From positions 43,129,477 to 43,193,476 of the forward strand of contig CM036622.1 in NCBI GenBank assembly GCA_020746105.1: a stretch of DNA of 64,000 nt, read 5' to 3'. Below the pieces are notes generated by a model, which worked only from the letters and a program-made list of their open reading frames with translations, searched no databases and was not told the origin of the DNA. The position numbers and the translations under genes were made by a program. This document shows, in pieces, positions 25,499-37,360 of the stretch. Position 1 is the first letter of the stretch. Every line of letters starts with the position of its first letter. Source of the stretch: Trogon surrucura (taxonomy: Eukaryota > Chordata > Aves > Trogoniformes > Trogonidae).

Positions 25499-27330
25499 TG
25501 TTCTTGGTGCTCCTTATGTTCAACTTCTTTGAATAGCTCCTTACATACAAGGAAACTATTTTTGATCAGCTGAATGCCAAAAATAATTACCTGGCCTTCT
25601 GCCCTTGTGCATTAAACGAAGCACCTCTCACTTAAGGAAACTTATTTTAATATCTGACAATTTAGCTAAAATACTATTCCACAAACATACAAATATTTTA
25701 ATATTAATCTTTCTTTTTATTGCCAAATTAGAGAAGAAAACATTTCACATAGTCACAAGGGCAAGACTGGTGCAGGGAGCTGAACAATTGCAAGAAGCTG
25801 CTCTGTGTATTTCTGTGGTTTAGAAATAGTGCCAAGTCGGAAGGAAAAGACATTCTCTGCATTTTCTAAAGCACGATAAATACAGAAAAGAAATATAGAT
25901 GAAAGATGGAACTGCTATCTATGGACTCTGCCAGATTCCTTGGCTTTTTGGCACACCTACTGAAGCTGGCAGACTTAGCCAGTAGCAATCTTTTCCATTA
26001 AAAGGAGCAGCATATATTTTGGTTTAACATACTTTGTTTGTGCATTTTTAAGCTTCAAAGATGTCTATTTGAATTTTTTTTTAACGATTCCTTCTGCACA
26101 GTTGGCTGCAATTGCACTTATTTGAAGCGGCTCATTTATCACTAAAAGAGCTGCAGGGCACAGCTACTGTTAAATAGTTCCAACAAACCTACAGCTTAGT
26201 GGGACAAGCTTCTTTTTATAAGACTAAAAGATGTTTAAAATGTGCCAAGAGGAGCTTTATGCCAGCCTCTAGGTTTGCTATCCAAACGTTACCAAATTAG
26301 AGGTCTCCTGAAGCACAGAGTCTGGTCAAAGATAAGCTGATCTCCCTTAGGCTGTTGTTTTTTCCCATCCAGGATCAGCCAGATTTTACCAGAACGCTTG
26401 CTGTGTATCATAAGCTTTAGTAATGCGAAATTTTGAAAAATAATCTAAAGTCTGAGGCTTAATCTACACTGAATTTACACTTTGGCAACAGTGCAAAACC
26501 AAAACATCTTACATGTTCACATCCCTACATTATGAATGGTACAATTTTGCTTGTGATGAAGGTAAAGGCTCACTGGTTAACTAAGACAACAGAAATTGCA
26601 TTGGCATAACATTGTCCACTTTCATTAATCCTTCTGAAACAAAACAATATATGGCAGTGTTGGACTTATTTTACCGAACCTCTTTAGCTGAAATTTTGAA
26701 GTGTGATGTGATCAATACATTTGTGTGTGAAGATATTTGGTATACTTTCTGTAGATAACACAGAGAAATTTTGCCATCTAGTGCCCTCTTTCTTGATGTC
26801 CAAGAACTGTAACATCTAATTTATAAAAGGCAATGGGCATCAGCTTGGAGTATGTGCCAAACACACTCTCTCCACCCTAAACTGTGCAGCCTGAATAGAG
26901 CTCACCATGACAGTTCAAAAGGTGGTTATTCTAAACATAAAATAAAAATATAAATATCTCAATATGCAAATACATAGTATTATATCCCAATAATATTATT
27001 GCATAAAATATTTTGATTGATTTTTAAAGATCTTAACACAAACCTTGCTTAATAATGCTAAACTCTATATTCTATTCTATGTTCTCACCAAAAGCCCTCC
27101 ACAAAAATTAAGCAAAAACCAAAAAACAACCAAAGAAGAAGCCAAATATTTCTAAAGAAGTAGGTGCCAGTGCTTTTGCATTTGATTTTCTAAACTTCAT
27201 CTATACCCGGTTTGTGGCAAAAAGTTGCTTTTAGAATGCTTTCAGTAGAAATTACTAGTGATTGTCTTCCATATTTTGCAATTCACATCTGTTTCTTTCA
27301 CAAAGATGTTTTTATGAAAGTCTTTTCACA

Positions 27331-28441
27331 TAGAATCATAAAGGTTGGAAAGGACCTTTAAGATCATCAAGTCCAACCTACAGCCCTACACCACCCTAAC
27401 ACTAAACCATCTCCTGAAGTGCCACATCCAACCGTTTTTTAAACACGTCCAGGGATGGTGACTCCACCACCTCCTTTGGCAACCCATTCCAGTGCTTCAC
27501 CACCCTTTCGGTGAAAAAGTTTTTCCTGATATCCAATCTAAACTTCCCCTGGTGCAACTTGAACCCGTTCTCTTTTGTCCTATCGCTATTCACTAGGGAG
27601 AAGAGGCCAACACCCATCTCACTACAGCTGCCTTTCAGGTAGTTGTAGAGAGCAATAAGGTCTCCCCTCAGCCTCCTCTTCTCCAGGCTGAACAGCCCCA
27701 GCTCCCTAAGCCTCTCTTCGTATGACTTACCCTCTAGTTGCCTAATCATTCTGGTTGCCCTTCTCTGTACCTTCTCCAGCACCTCGATGCCCTTCCTGTA
27801 CTGTGGAGCCCAGAACGGCACACAGCACTCAAGGTGGGGCCTCACCAGTGCCGTGTACAGGGGCACAATCACTTCCCTGCTCCTGCTGACCACACTATTC
27901 CTAATATAGGCCAGGATGCCGTTGGCCTTCTGTGCCACCTGGGCACACTGCTGGCTCCTGTTCAGCCGGCTGTCCATCAACACCCCCAGGTCCCTCTCTG
28001 CCTGGCAGCTCTCCAGCCACTCCTCCCCAAGCCTGCAGCGCTGCTGGGGGTTGTTGTGGCCAAGTTGCAGGACCCGGCATTTGGCCTTATTGAATTTCAT
28101 GCAATTGGCCTTGGCCCACTGATCCAGCCTGTCCAAATCTCTCTGAAGAGCCTCTCTACCTTCCAGCAGATCGACACTTCCTCCCAGTTCTGTGTCATCT
28201 GCAAACTTACTAAGGGTGCGCTTCATCCCCTCATCCAGGTCATTGATAAAGATGTTAAACAGGAGTGGTCTCAGCACTCAGCCCTGGGGGACACCACTCG
28301 TGACCAGCCATCAGCTGGATTTAACTCCATTAACCACAACTCTTTGGACCTGGCCATCCAACTGGTTCATAATCCAGGCAAGAATATGCCCATCCAGGCC
28401 ATGGGCAGCCAGTTTTTCTAGGAGAATGCTGTGGGAGACAT
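27331..28441 (-). mobile_element. CR1 LINE, 5'-truncated, well-preserved reverse-transcriptase C-terminal half
   Basis: The 3' tail is at 27331 (CATAGAATCATAAAGGTTGG on the plus strand). The 5' end is truncated within the reverse-transcriptase domain near 28441. On the minus strand one frame runs from VSHSILLEKLAAHGLDG through GVKSS, a TGA, WLVTSGVPQG, a second TGA, then [20 protein letters not shown]. It continues through [11 protein letters not shown] (catalytic Asp pair) and ends QEMV-stop at 27402, about 290 codons after the second stop. Only these two TGA codons interrupt roughly 346 codons, so this is the youngest-looking copy in the window. It lacks ORF1, the endonuclease domain and the start of the reverse transcriptase, so it cannot move by itself. 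It lies in the last ODAD2 intron on the gene's strand. Confidence 0.95.
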
Positions 28442-29016
28442 AAAACTGTAGACAAAACTCCTTGTAGGGATTTACGACTTTAGCAAGCAATGACCAATAT
28501 TCTCGAAGCTCTGCACTATAAAACATACAAGATATGTTTTTTAATACAGTCATTATAACAAAGAATAAAAGAACTCTCCAAATATTAAATCTACATTTCA
28601 CAACAACTTTCATAAATAATGGTTAAACCAACTGTTCTTACACCTTGGATTATTAGAAGGAAATGGAAGAGCCTATGTGTGATTAAGCTTTCTACCATTA
28701 AGAACAGAACTCCAAAAGCACAAATACTTCTTAGGTATTAATTCATCACAGAATTCAGAAAATACACTATATACAGGAACAAATTTGATGCATTAATTAG
28801 AATATATACGTTCCAATGTATGAATATACAAATAAAAGTCTCTACTTTGCCTGCCTTATTGTACGAAGCATGTGATACCGGGTTTTCAGTATCCCTGGCG
28901 AAGTTCCTGTAAGGTACCACAACTGATATTCTAGAAGGCATCTATTATTCTTTTGTTATACTAAGAAAATGGAGTACTTCCATGTTGTGCAAATAATTCA
29001 ATAAACCAGACCACAG

Positions 29017-29050
29017 AGTAAAGCTAGAAATCAAGTAAAGCTAGATATCA
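29017..29050. repeat. Tandem duplication, 17-bp unit, two copies
   Basis: AGTAAAGCTAGAAATCA (29017-29033) is followed at once by AGTAAAGCTAGATATCA (29034-29050), with one mismatch. Confidence 0.9.
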
Positions 29051-30659
29051 GTTCTATGCACTGCTAAGTTGGATAGACACTTTCAATATTAAAAAATGTC
29101 AGAACATGAATGGGAAGTCTCATCTGCTGCATTTCATATAGATACTGTCATCATTAAGGTAATGGGTCCTCTAGCCCGAAATAATTAATTCTGTATCTAC
29201 AATGGACTAAGAACAGGAGAAAATTGACTTGTTCATAGTGCAGCGCAGCAATACACTATTAAATAAACTTGTTTGGATAATAAAAGCAGCTCAGAACAAT
29301 GCAGAACTCAACAGAGTTCTGACTTCGAGCAGGTTTCAGCACAGACACACACGCAAAAAAATGCCACCACCACCAGCTATGGCTCCCGTCTGGTGTAAGT
29401 GCCTTAAAGTCTGGGTGACTGGCTGCTAGCCAGTGGTCCTATTTCCTCAGTTTTCACAAAAAGCCTATAGTCTGTATTTTGTATTTATTTTTTACTTGTG
29501 ATGATTGAGTGCAGCTGTGAATTAGCAGTAATTGTGTGTTGTTTTGCTTGAGCTATCAAATACGATCGATACAAATTTACTATTTTTCTACCACTTCATT
29601 CCCACGTGTTTGTTCACCTCCACCTTGTTGTGGGCTATATTTAAATTGTAAGTTTTCTGGGGTCTTCTTCTTACATAGCTATACCTCACTGCCTAGTAAA
29701 GTGAACTACTTATCTGGGATCAATGGCTTTAAGCATCATCACAGTACATAAAAATTAATAAACAGAAATATTATTATCCTTACTATTTATTATTTAATTA
29801 GTTCAGAATTCAAGCATAAAATTAAGTCAAAACATCAAGAGACCCTCACATGAGATACTGGAAATTATCTCACTGGGAGGATTTTCCTAAATGTTTTAGA
29901 ATATTTATGCAACATCTGATCAGGTACTTGCCAAGCAGAACAGGCATTTTTTAGCTTTATACTTTACAAGCAAAGCCACTGGTGTTCTTTTCACAAACCT
30001 TAATCCACTTGTGTCTACATAATTCAAAAGTATTTACCACTTTCTCAGCCAGTGAAATCCTTCAGTTTCCTAATGAATCGTATCTCTGCCAAACCTGGAA
30101 TCTTCCATTGTGGAAAGGCAATATTTTGTTTTAAAGGCATTACAAGTCAGTGGGTTGATCTCTTCAAATTTTCCTCTCTAAAACAATAAAATGCTTGAAT
30201 ACATTTTGTGGCTTCTTTTAAATTGTGAATTATTCTTACAAAAATGAGAGCTAACTCATCTGACATTTTGTAAGTGTACCAGTAACAATTCAAATCTGAT
30301 TTAATCTCCTAGGGAAAAAAAAATCAGGTTATACCACAAGGTCTAAATTCACTGGTGATTTACATTAGTGATATTACCTAATTTTTACTCCTGTGCATGA
30401 AGGCCAACATTATAGCATGCAAAGGTCTAACCTGGGGAATGGTTTCCAAAAAGACATGGAAATCAAAGTAGAAAATTGGCCGAACATGAACTTTGAGGGC
30501 AATACTGTGGCCAAATGGAATAATGAAAATATCTGATGTTGAAACAGAGCTTACACAGAAACAGGGAAGTTATTTTACCTGGTTTAAGTATTCATACAGA
30601 TATTACTGGAATACTGAATTCTGTTCTGAACTATGTTGAAATTCAGTCCAAAAGAGAAG

Positions 30660-31135
30660 TTCAAAAATAAAAAATTCAGAACTGACACACAAATATAATT
30701 TAAGAATTAAAAAGACAGGAATTCCGTCAGAGGTTACACTTGTTTAGCTGACACTAGAGATGACAACGTAACAAGTAATTTGATCTTACTCATAAAGAAT
30801 GGATGTGAGAACAGAACTCATGTAGGGCTTTTCAGTTTACCAAGCCACAGTATCATACCTGTAATTGCATAAGATAAAGCTAGACAAACCTTAGGCTACA
30901 AATAAGGTGCAAATGTTTTTATGGGGAAGGTATTTAACTACTGGAACAAGTTATGATGGTTCTAGTGAATTTTGCATCGCTGGAATTTTTTAAGTAAAGA
31001 GTCAGTGTTTTTCTAAAAGATATACTATATTGCAAACAGAAATAAATTGAAGCAGTCTCTTGTTCGTCTATGAGCAAGGCTAGTCAGACTAGATAATTAA
31101 AACTATTGCTTCTAGTATTATAATGTATGCACCTA
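30660..31135 (+). mobile_element. Ancient CR1-like LINE 3' relic, plus-strand sense
   Basis: The segment keeps the order of phrases found at the 3' end of old amniote CR1 elements. These are an ACTACTGGAACAAGTTATGATGG-like 'element-end' phrase near 30938, then CTAAAAGATATACTATATTGC near 31013, then CAGACTAGATAATTAA near 31086. In younger CR1 copies these correspond to the end of ORF2 and to the 'GACTAGATGATC' phrase. Decay is heavy and no frame survives. The boundaries are rough. Confidence 0.55.
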
Positions 31136-31164
31136 TGATAATTTAACATGAGAATAGTGTCCAG

Positions 31165-31430
31165 TTTACAGGACTATAATTTTATTTAGGCTTTTAAAAC
31201 ATTGGCACATTAGCTTTCTTCCAGTCCTGCAACTTCCCCTGTACTGCAAGGCTTGTTGAAAATCAACATTCAGGAGGATATTAATTTAAATTCAGCTGTC
31301 TGACAGCTAGCTGTTTAGTCTGAGCTATAACCTCGGTCCTTTCTATATTCAGTGGAGAAAAGTAGGCACTTTTTATGAGTCTATTCCTTTCAGATATCTT
31401 AGGCATCTATTTTCTCCTAGCACAGGTCTG
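31165..31430 (-). mobile_element. Ancient CR1-like LINE internal relic, minus-strand sense
   Basis: The plus-strand phrase TTAAAACATTGGCACATTAGC, then TTTCTTCCAGTCCTGCAACTTCCCC and TTGTTGAAAATCAACATTCA, resembles the antisense of the central ORF2 part of ancient amniote CR1 elements. That part encodes a region upstream of the palm. The open frame is lost. Its orientation is opposite to that of the relic immediately to its left, so the two are separate insertions or a rearranged one. Confidence 0.55.
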
Positions 31431-34400
31431 CAGGTGCCTCTCTCGCTTTCCATTGACTACAGAAGGTGTCTTAGTTTACACTATTTTAAACTCCATACCT
31501 AAAAGTGGCCAAAGTTAGATGAAAGGAATCCATCCCTAATACTCCAAATATCTTTTTCAAAAGCCCTGGATTCAAGTTAGTTAGATCCACTAAGTTAAAA
31601 CATCTGGCTCTTTTAGATCATGTTCAAAGTGTGCTTCAGTTACTGCTGGGCAGAGAGTGTTCCATCATCATTGTAGCATATAAATGCATCTCATCTGTAT
31701 TTTTCTATGAAGAGAATAAAATAATTTTAATAGCTCTTTCTTATTGCACTATTATTCAGAATTCTGTCATTCCTACCTAATAACGCACTGGACTGTACAG
31801 TCACTTAAACAAGTTCTCCATGCCTTGGAATAAGATTCACCCCATTAGGTATCTAGAGTGTAGACGTGCTTTAAACCTGTCCTCCCATTATAGCCCAAGG
31901 AGACCAGAAAATACTATCAGTAGAGACTGAGGTGCCTTATCTTTGCTTAAATGTCTAAATTAGGAGAGATGAAACACAATAAGGAATCTATTCCTCTTCC
32001 CTGATTACTATAAGAATTTGGGTGACTGTTTCACATGGGTGTGTCCACAGTGTAAATATTAAAATTACACTGAATAATAACTTTGCTGAATCTTGTTCTT
32101 CCATGGCCTGATTTTGGGTGCTTATCTTCCTTTGTTCTTACTTTTTTAGGTTACTTTAATCATCTTCTCAGAAGCCTCATTAGCTTCATCATAAAAAACT
32201 GACCTCAACTCTGTAGGTCATGAGCCAATTCAAACTTCCTAGGCCTTTTTTTACATGAAAATAATAATGATATTCTACAAAATCAAATCCTTCATATCAC
32301 TTACAAAGTCAGAAATTAACTTCCATAACAGCAGAAATTACGTTCCGCAATAGTTTACTTTTTATCCTTCTGTATTTGCAAAATAAGAATGACCAGGAAT
32401 ATCAGTTACACATTTTTCACTTGTATATACTTTGAATCTTTCAAAATATCTGAATTCTTTCAGAAGGTGTATTATGAGCAGTTTCACAAGTGCCTATACA
32501 CATCACTATCCTCACTCACTTCAGAAGCAGATCCCAATCTATAGCTTGCCAGCATAACCAAAAGAGTGTAACTGTAACACAGAGATAGTTTGATGTGGTG
32601 ACAGAGTCTCTAGGACGATGATTTAAATATTCTTTCATGATCTTGAGATGACTTGAATTCTACTTTCAAAGCATGTTTAGACTCCTTTTCTCTACTGAAG
32701 TAGTTGTATTTCCTCATCTGCGAATGCCCTGCAGAACAGTCTTTCTACAATTCGCCTTAACAGAGCATCCCTATAAAACCCTCTGTACTCTTTAGTGGGC
32801 CGAAGGAGACCTTTTCATGCTCAAGCTTGACTATGCTAAGGTTTCACCAGCAGTCATCTATAGGTAGGTATCTGTCCCTTTGCCACAGCTACATTTTAAC
32901 AGAGATTTTTCACTCTTTCCATGAAGAATGTGGTGATGGCTGGATGCTTCCAGTTGTATGTGACTTTTTTTCTATTTCTCTTCCCTCTAACTGTGACAGA
33001 GTCCAAGTGTGAAGAATGTTGCCTAATACTCCTACTCATCTTGGCTATAAACTGCCAGTCCCCCACTGGATTTCTTTTCTCCCTTGGTTTGTGGATAGCT
33101 ATGTCCAATTTTAAATTCAGGCTGATGCCTGTTCCTTAGTCCAATATCTAAAAATTTCTCCTGCTTTCTATAGTGTCTCACGTGTCATTACCAGGTCTTT
33201 GAAAATACAAATCTCTTTTCCAGCACAGACATGACTTTTTATTTCTGAAAGAGGAAATATTTTGTGGTGTTTGGTAGAAAGAAAGCATTGATTCATCTGT
33301 CACAGGTCATGACCATTGTTCTATTCCCAGTCATAAGAATATTGAGTGTGGAACTGAACATAACTGCCTTTCTAAACTTCCTCCAAAATCATCCTGCTGG
33401 TTTACTCAGAGTTTCACATGGCAGCTGACATACATCAGTATTTTCCAACCTTTTTGTCACATAGCTGGCTTGAGAAAACTGAATGTATTTGGGACGTTGT
33501 TACAAATAGGTGAAAGCTTGGAACACTGCTTTTCTCTCACAACTGTGTCCATATACGTGTTGTTTTGTGATTCGCAAATTCTGCATTCAGCGGTGGCAAA
33601 ATGTGAAATACAAGAATCTGCCTGAAATTACTTTCCCTATATAATTTTATTCCTGGTTTCCTGGGCAGAAACATGTATATACATATTGTGTAGTGAATGG
33701 TCAGAAAGCCTGATGCTTTGAGAAAGTCTCTGACCAACTGTTCAAGCAGTCAGCAACCGTGTCATTCACGCAGAGTAAATGTTTCCCTGAAGCATCGGGC
33801 TTTCTGTGCCTGTGAACACAGCACATGAACATGTGCAGAAGAACACCTGGGCTTATGCATGTACTGCAACCCAGTCACAACTACAGCAGCTGTGATATTA
33901 ATCCAACTGGGCATGATTACCAAAACACCAGATATCTGCTAAAGGAATGAAAAAGTATCAAAGGAGCTCAGACAAATTTTGCAGGACCAAAAACTTGATC
34001 GGTCCTGGAAAAATCTGTATATAACAATCTCTACATAAATACAAAGTATGCTTTCAGGCAGGTATTCACTGGAGGGGCAATTTTGTCATGAGAAGCATGG
34101 TACAAAGATGCCCAATAGCACAGACACAGCCCTGTAACTACTGCCTCACCTGCGCCAGACAGACTGACTGAACAGACCAGGCAAGATTCAGCACTGTACT
34201 GACTCTCACATTTGATCAACTAAATCTTTTCCACCCACTCTCCTTGCCATCTGGGAATGCCTCTTCAGCCTTTCTTCAACTCCAGTTATTGACTCTTGAC
34301 AGCAATTACAACAGGGCCAGCATAGAAGTCAAGCTCATAAGTGCTGGTGGATTGGGCAGCTGTGCCCTGAGCTGTCATGGTGCATGTGTTGATTTGCTTC

Positions 34401-35949
34401 ATGATCTGCTCCGCTTCGGCAACACAGAACAAAAGTACTTGGACTAGCGCATCTGGAGGAACTATTACAGGTCCAACAGAGAATATTTTCTCTGACTGCC
34501 TACGATGCTTCACTTGTTATATGGGCATCCTCACTGGATAGGAACCACTAAGTCTTACTGGTCTGACATATCCTCCAGAAAGGCCTATTTGTTGCTTCAC
34601 TTTGCCATTCTAGGTATAGCACCACATAGAAGCATTAGGAAGTGGTTAGAGACATCACAGAGGGATAACTGCTAACTAAACCAGGCCTTATTTAGGGTTA
34701 GAAACTAGACAACCATATGTACTGACCTCTTGTGGGTGGGAGAACTCCATTCCTTGAAAAATTGGGACAAAATCAAACAACACATTTTTTAAAAAGGGAT
34801 ATGCCTATACCGCAGTCATAGTACTAGAATAAGGCAAATCATCTGTCACTGAGCTCTGTGCTACCTAAGCTAGACAAGTAAGAAGACTAAAGATAGCTCA
34901 AGAGAGCTAGCTCCAATGACCTCTCACTGCACTTTTGTCACTTTATGGCCTAGGAGAACAGGTTTTTCATCGTTTATTAACATGGATCTCCAAGCCCTGA
35001 TAACTTCAACACATATGATGGTATTGGATTCTCTCTGGCTATATCTCATTCGAAAGGCAAATGCATTTTTCAATATGCCCCACAGTCCTCATGCCCAATT
35101 GTTTATAAATGTGTTCCCTGTTCTGCACTTGTTGGTGTTGGGGGACTGGTTTGTTTGTTTGTTGTTTTTTTTTTACGCAGATTAAAATGTATGCATCCAG
35201 GTTTAGTCCCAAGGTGCAATCAGTATGTGGCCAGGCTACGCACTTGGACATAAGAGATGAGAACTGCTCTAGCGTCAGAATTGACTTTATACAGTACCAC
35301 TTATGACGTGACTTAAAACCTCCACAATAAAATGAATGAAAACAACAGATGACAGGAGGGCAGAAAATGGGTTGTGGCATTTGAATAGAAAGATAAACAA
35401 CATTAAAAAGCCATCAGACATGAGTCTCAAGTTGAGTTGAAGCACAGTATATATTCCCCTTTGCTGTGTAGCCAGAATAATGCAACTGTGGTGGGAAGAT
35501 GTTAATTTCCAGGACTGAAAGGGCATCTTAGATCTGAGTTAGTTCAAGTATTGGCACTTAAACTGACTCACCATTTTTGACCACTGGTCTTTTTAACCGA
35601 AGTAAAGATATAGCCAACTACAGATATATGTTTGATATTATAGGACCATTAGACTGTGCCAGAATTGAAACTGCTCACAGTAAAGTGCACAATCATTACT
35701 GCAGACAGAAATTCAACATTAATAGTAACATTACATCATACATCAGCTCTTACTTTCAATACATTTACCTGAACATGAGGTAAAATGAAAAATCTGCAAA
35801 CAGTGAATCTTTCAGTATATATACGAAAAATGAGAGCTCCCACCATCTCCATCTCTAAGGCCATAATCCTTATCTCTCCTATGACAGGAATATACTCCTA
35901 AAATAAGACTTTTTGTAAGTAAATGCATAATTCACTTAAACAGCTCCAG

Positions 35950-35975
35950 GTAAACTAAGCCTGTAAACTAAGCCT
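35950..35975. repeat. Tandem duplication, 13-bp unit, two exact copies
   Basis: GTAAACTAAGCCT occurs twice in a row (35950-35962 and 35963-35975). Confidence 0.9.
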
Positions 35976-36364
35976 AAGTATTACCCTACTTGAATTTGTC
36001 CCCAGATCCAGTTACACTGAGTTCCTAGGCAACTTTCTGCCATACTAGGCTACTACCAATTAAGATAAGCCAACGTCTTTCACAAATGTCAACTGAGAAT
36101 GACAAAATGCTGCTGTGATGTCACTACCATCCTAGGTCAATCAAGTCAAGTACCCTAGAGGTGAATGTCCACATCATATTTCCATTCCTAACAACCACCT
36201 ACCTGTAATACCTTTAGCACTGAAATCCACTACTTAACCAGACATCTTTAGGATAAAGTTCAGAAAATCTGACCTACGCAGCAGTATTCAAGAACTATTT
36301 CAAATGAAAGTTCTATTCTTTTGACTATGCCAAACACATTCAATAATTTGAACTTCCATCTCAC

Positions 36365-36586
36365 CTTCATCACTCCATTATCATACATGGTGATACAGTT
36401 GTTGGGATCCTTCGAAAGTTGATATAAAGCCTGAGCTGTAGCTCTGTGAACTAATGGATCACTCGACTTCAAGTACTGTACTAAAGGAGCTACAGCCTTG
36501 GCGTCTCCAAAGGTAACTCTGTTGTTCCCCCACATGCAACAGTGTGAAATGGCCTCTGCTAAGTGAAGTCTTAGCTTGTCATTGTT
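36365..36586 (-). CDS. ODAD2: ODAD2 coding exon, 74 codons (armadillo repeats)
   Basis: The acceptor is CCTTCTTCAG before AACAATGAC and the donor is GTGAGA after ATGAAG. The 222-bp exon is phase 0 at both ends. It encodes [20 protein letters not shown], then [20 protein letters not shown], then [20 protein letters not shown] and [14 protein letters not shown]. Human ODAD2 has [20 protein letters not shown] and [14 protein letters not shown] at this point. If the donor were ignored, the frame would run 35 further codons into the intron before a stop near 36260. Those residues do not resemble the family, so I take the donor at 36364. The next exon is 24.7 kb away. Confidence 0.97.
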
Positions 36587-37171
36587 CTGAAGAAGGTAAA
36601 AAATATCACAAATTAAAGACAACACAATACAACAAAAATTTCATAGGAAAGCAGAATCGTATTTTCAAACATCTTTAAGGCATCCCGATTTAACTGCAGT
36701 ACAACTGAAAACAAGAGAGAACTGTAAGATTGCTAGTAGTCCTTTACCATTCTCTTTGTAGGAAGTGCTGTGCATTTTTACATTATTCCAAAGATGCTTT
36801 CAGACTGACTGGAAATTAGATAAAATTAGGATTAAAATATAATATATAGCCCCATCATTGAGATGCTCTGCATGGTTCAGACTCACTGTTCTCTCAAGCC
36901 TTTGTGCTTTTTTCATACGACAGATGCATCTCTCAGAAGCAATATTCAGCAACAGTGACTATTAAAATGAAGCTCATCTTCCAAAGCAGTTTTAGTACCA
37001 GTCACAGAGTGTTTTCATGTCAAATATACATCTTGGAGAGGAAGGATTCTACAGCTCTTCCTTGTAGCTGCCTCAAAATCTACTGCTCTTGTCATAACCT
37101 TTTAGTCGGGTATAACGCAGTCTGACATAAGGAATTCAGACACTTGGAATAGCATTTTAGATGTTACTTAC
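36587..37171 (-). other. ODAD2: ODAD2 intron, 585 bp
   Basis: The donor is GTAAGT at 37171 and the acceptor CTTCTTCAG ends at 36587. No repeat was recognised. It is the second shortest intron in the window. Confidence 0.9.
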
Positions 37172-37360
37172 TGTGTTTACTAGTTTGGACAACAGAGGGA
37201 CGACTCCATGATCTGTTATAACAGCTAAATTTTCTTCATCTTTAGCTATATTTGTGATGGCTGCACATACACTTGCTAAAACTTCTTCATTCTCTGACTT
37301 TAGCAAATTGACTATCAGTTCCAAGCCACCAACAAAGGATCGAACCATTTCCCCAGCATC
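37172..37360 (-). CDS. ODAD2: ODAD2 coding exon, 63 codons (armadillo repeats)
   Basis: The acceptor is ATCATTCAG before GATGCTGG and the donor is GTAAGT after AACACA. The 189-bp exon is in phase 0 at both ends. It encodes [20 protein letters not shown], then [20 protein letters not shown], then [20 protein letters not shown] and VNT. This is among the most conserved parts of the protein. [15 protein letters not shown] and [22 protein letters not shown] form one full armadillo repeat followed by the start of another. Only a few residues differ from human ODAD2 as I recall it. Only 585 bp separate it from the next exon, unlike the long introns on either side of the pair. Confidence 0.97.

Larger units (their letters stand above)
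11694..36364 (-). other. ODAD2: ODAD2 last intron, 24.7 kb
   Basis: The intron starts with GTGAGA (36364) and ends with TTTTTGCTAG (11694). It holds three avian CR1 fragments in the sense direction of the gene (14897-16205, 19749-20835, 27331-28441), two older CR1-like relics (about 30660-31135 and 31165-31430), short tandem duplications and microsatellites, all listed separately. The stretches between them are AT-rich; I recognise nothing else in them. A phrase near 13240-13300, with two copies of a CACTGACTTCAACTGG-like motif in opposite orientation, may be another very old repeat. Confidence 0.85.

Noticed and set aside
27738-28421. 227-codon open frame on the plus strand
   Set aside because: It is the antisense shadow of the CR1 reverse-transcriptase frame on the minus strand.
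36260-36364. Open read-through of the ODAD2 exon past its donor (35 further codons)
   Set aside because: The sequence after VMK departs from the family, a good GTGAGA donor is present, and the true C-terminal exon was found at 11580-11693.
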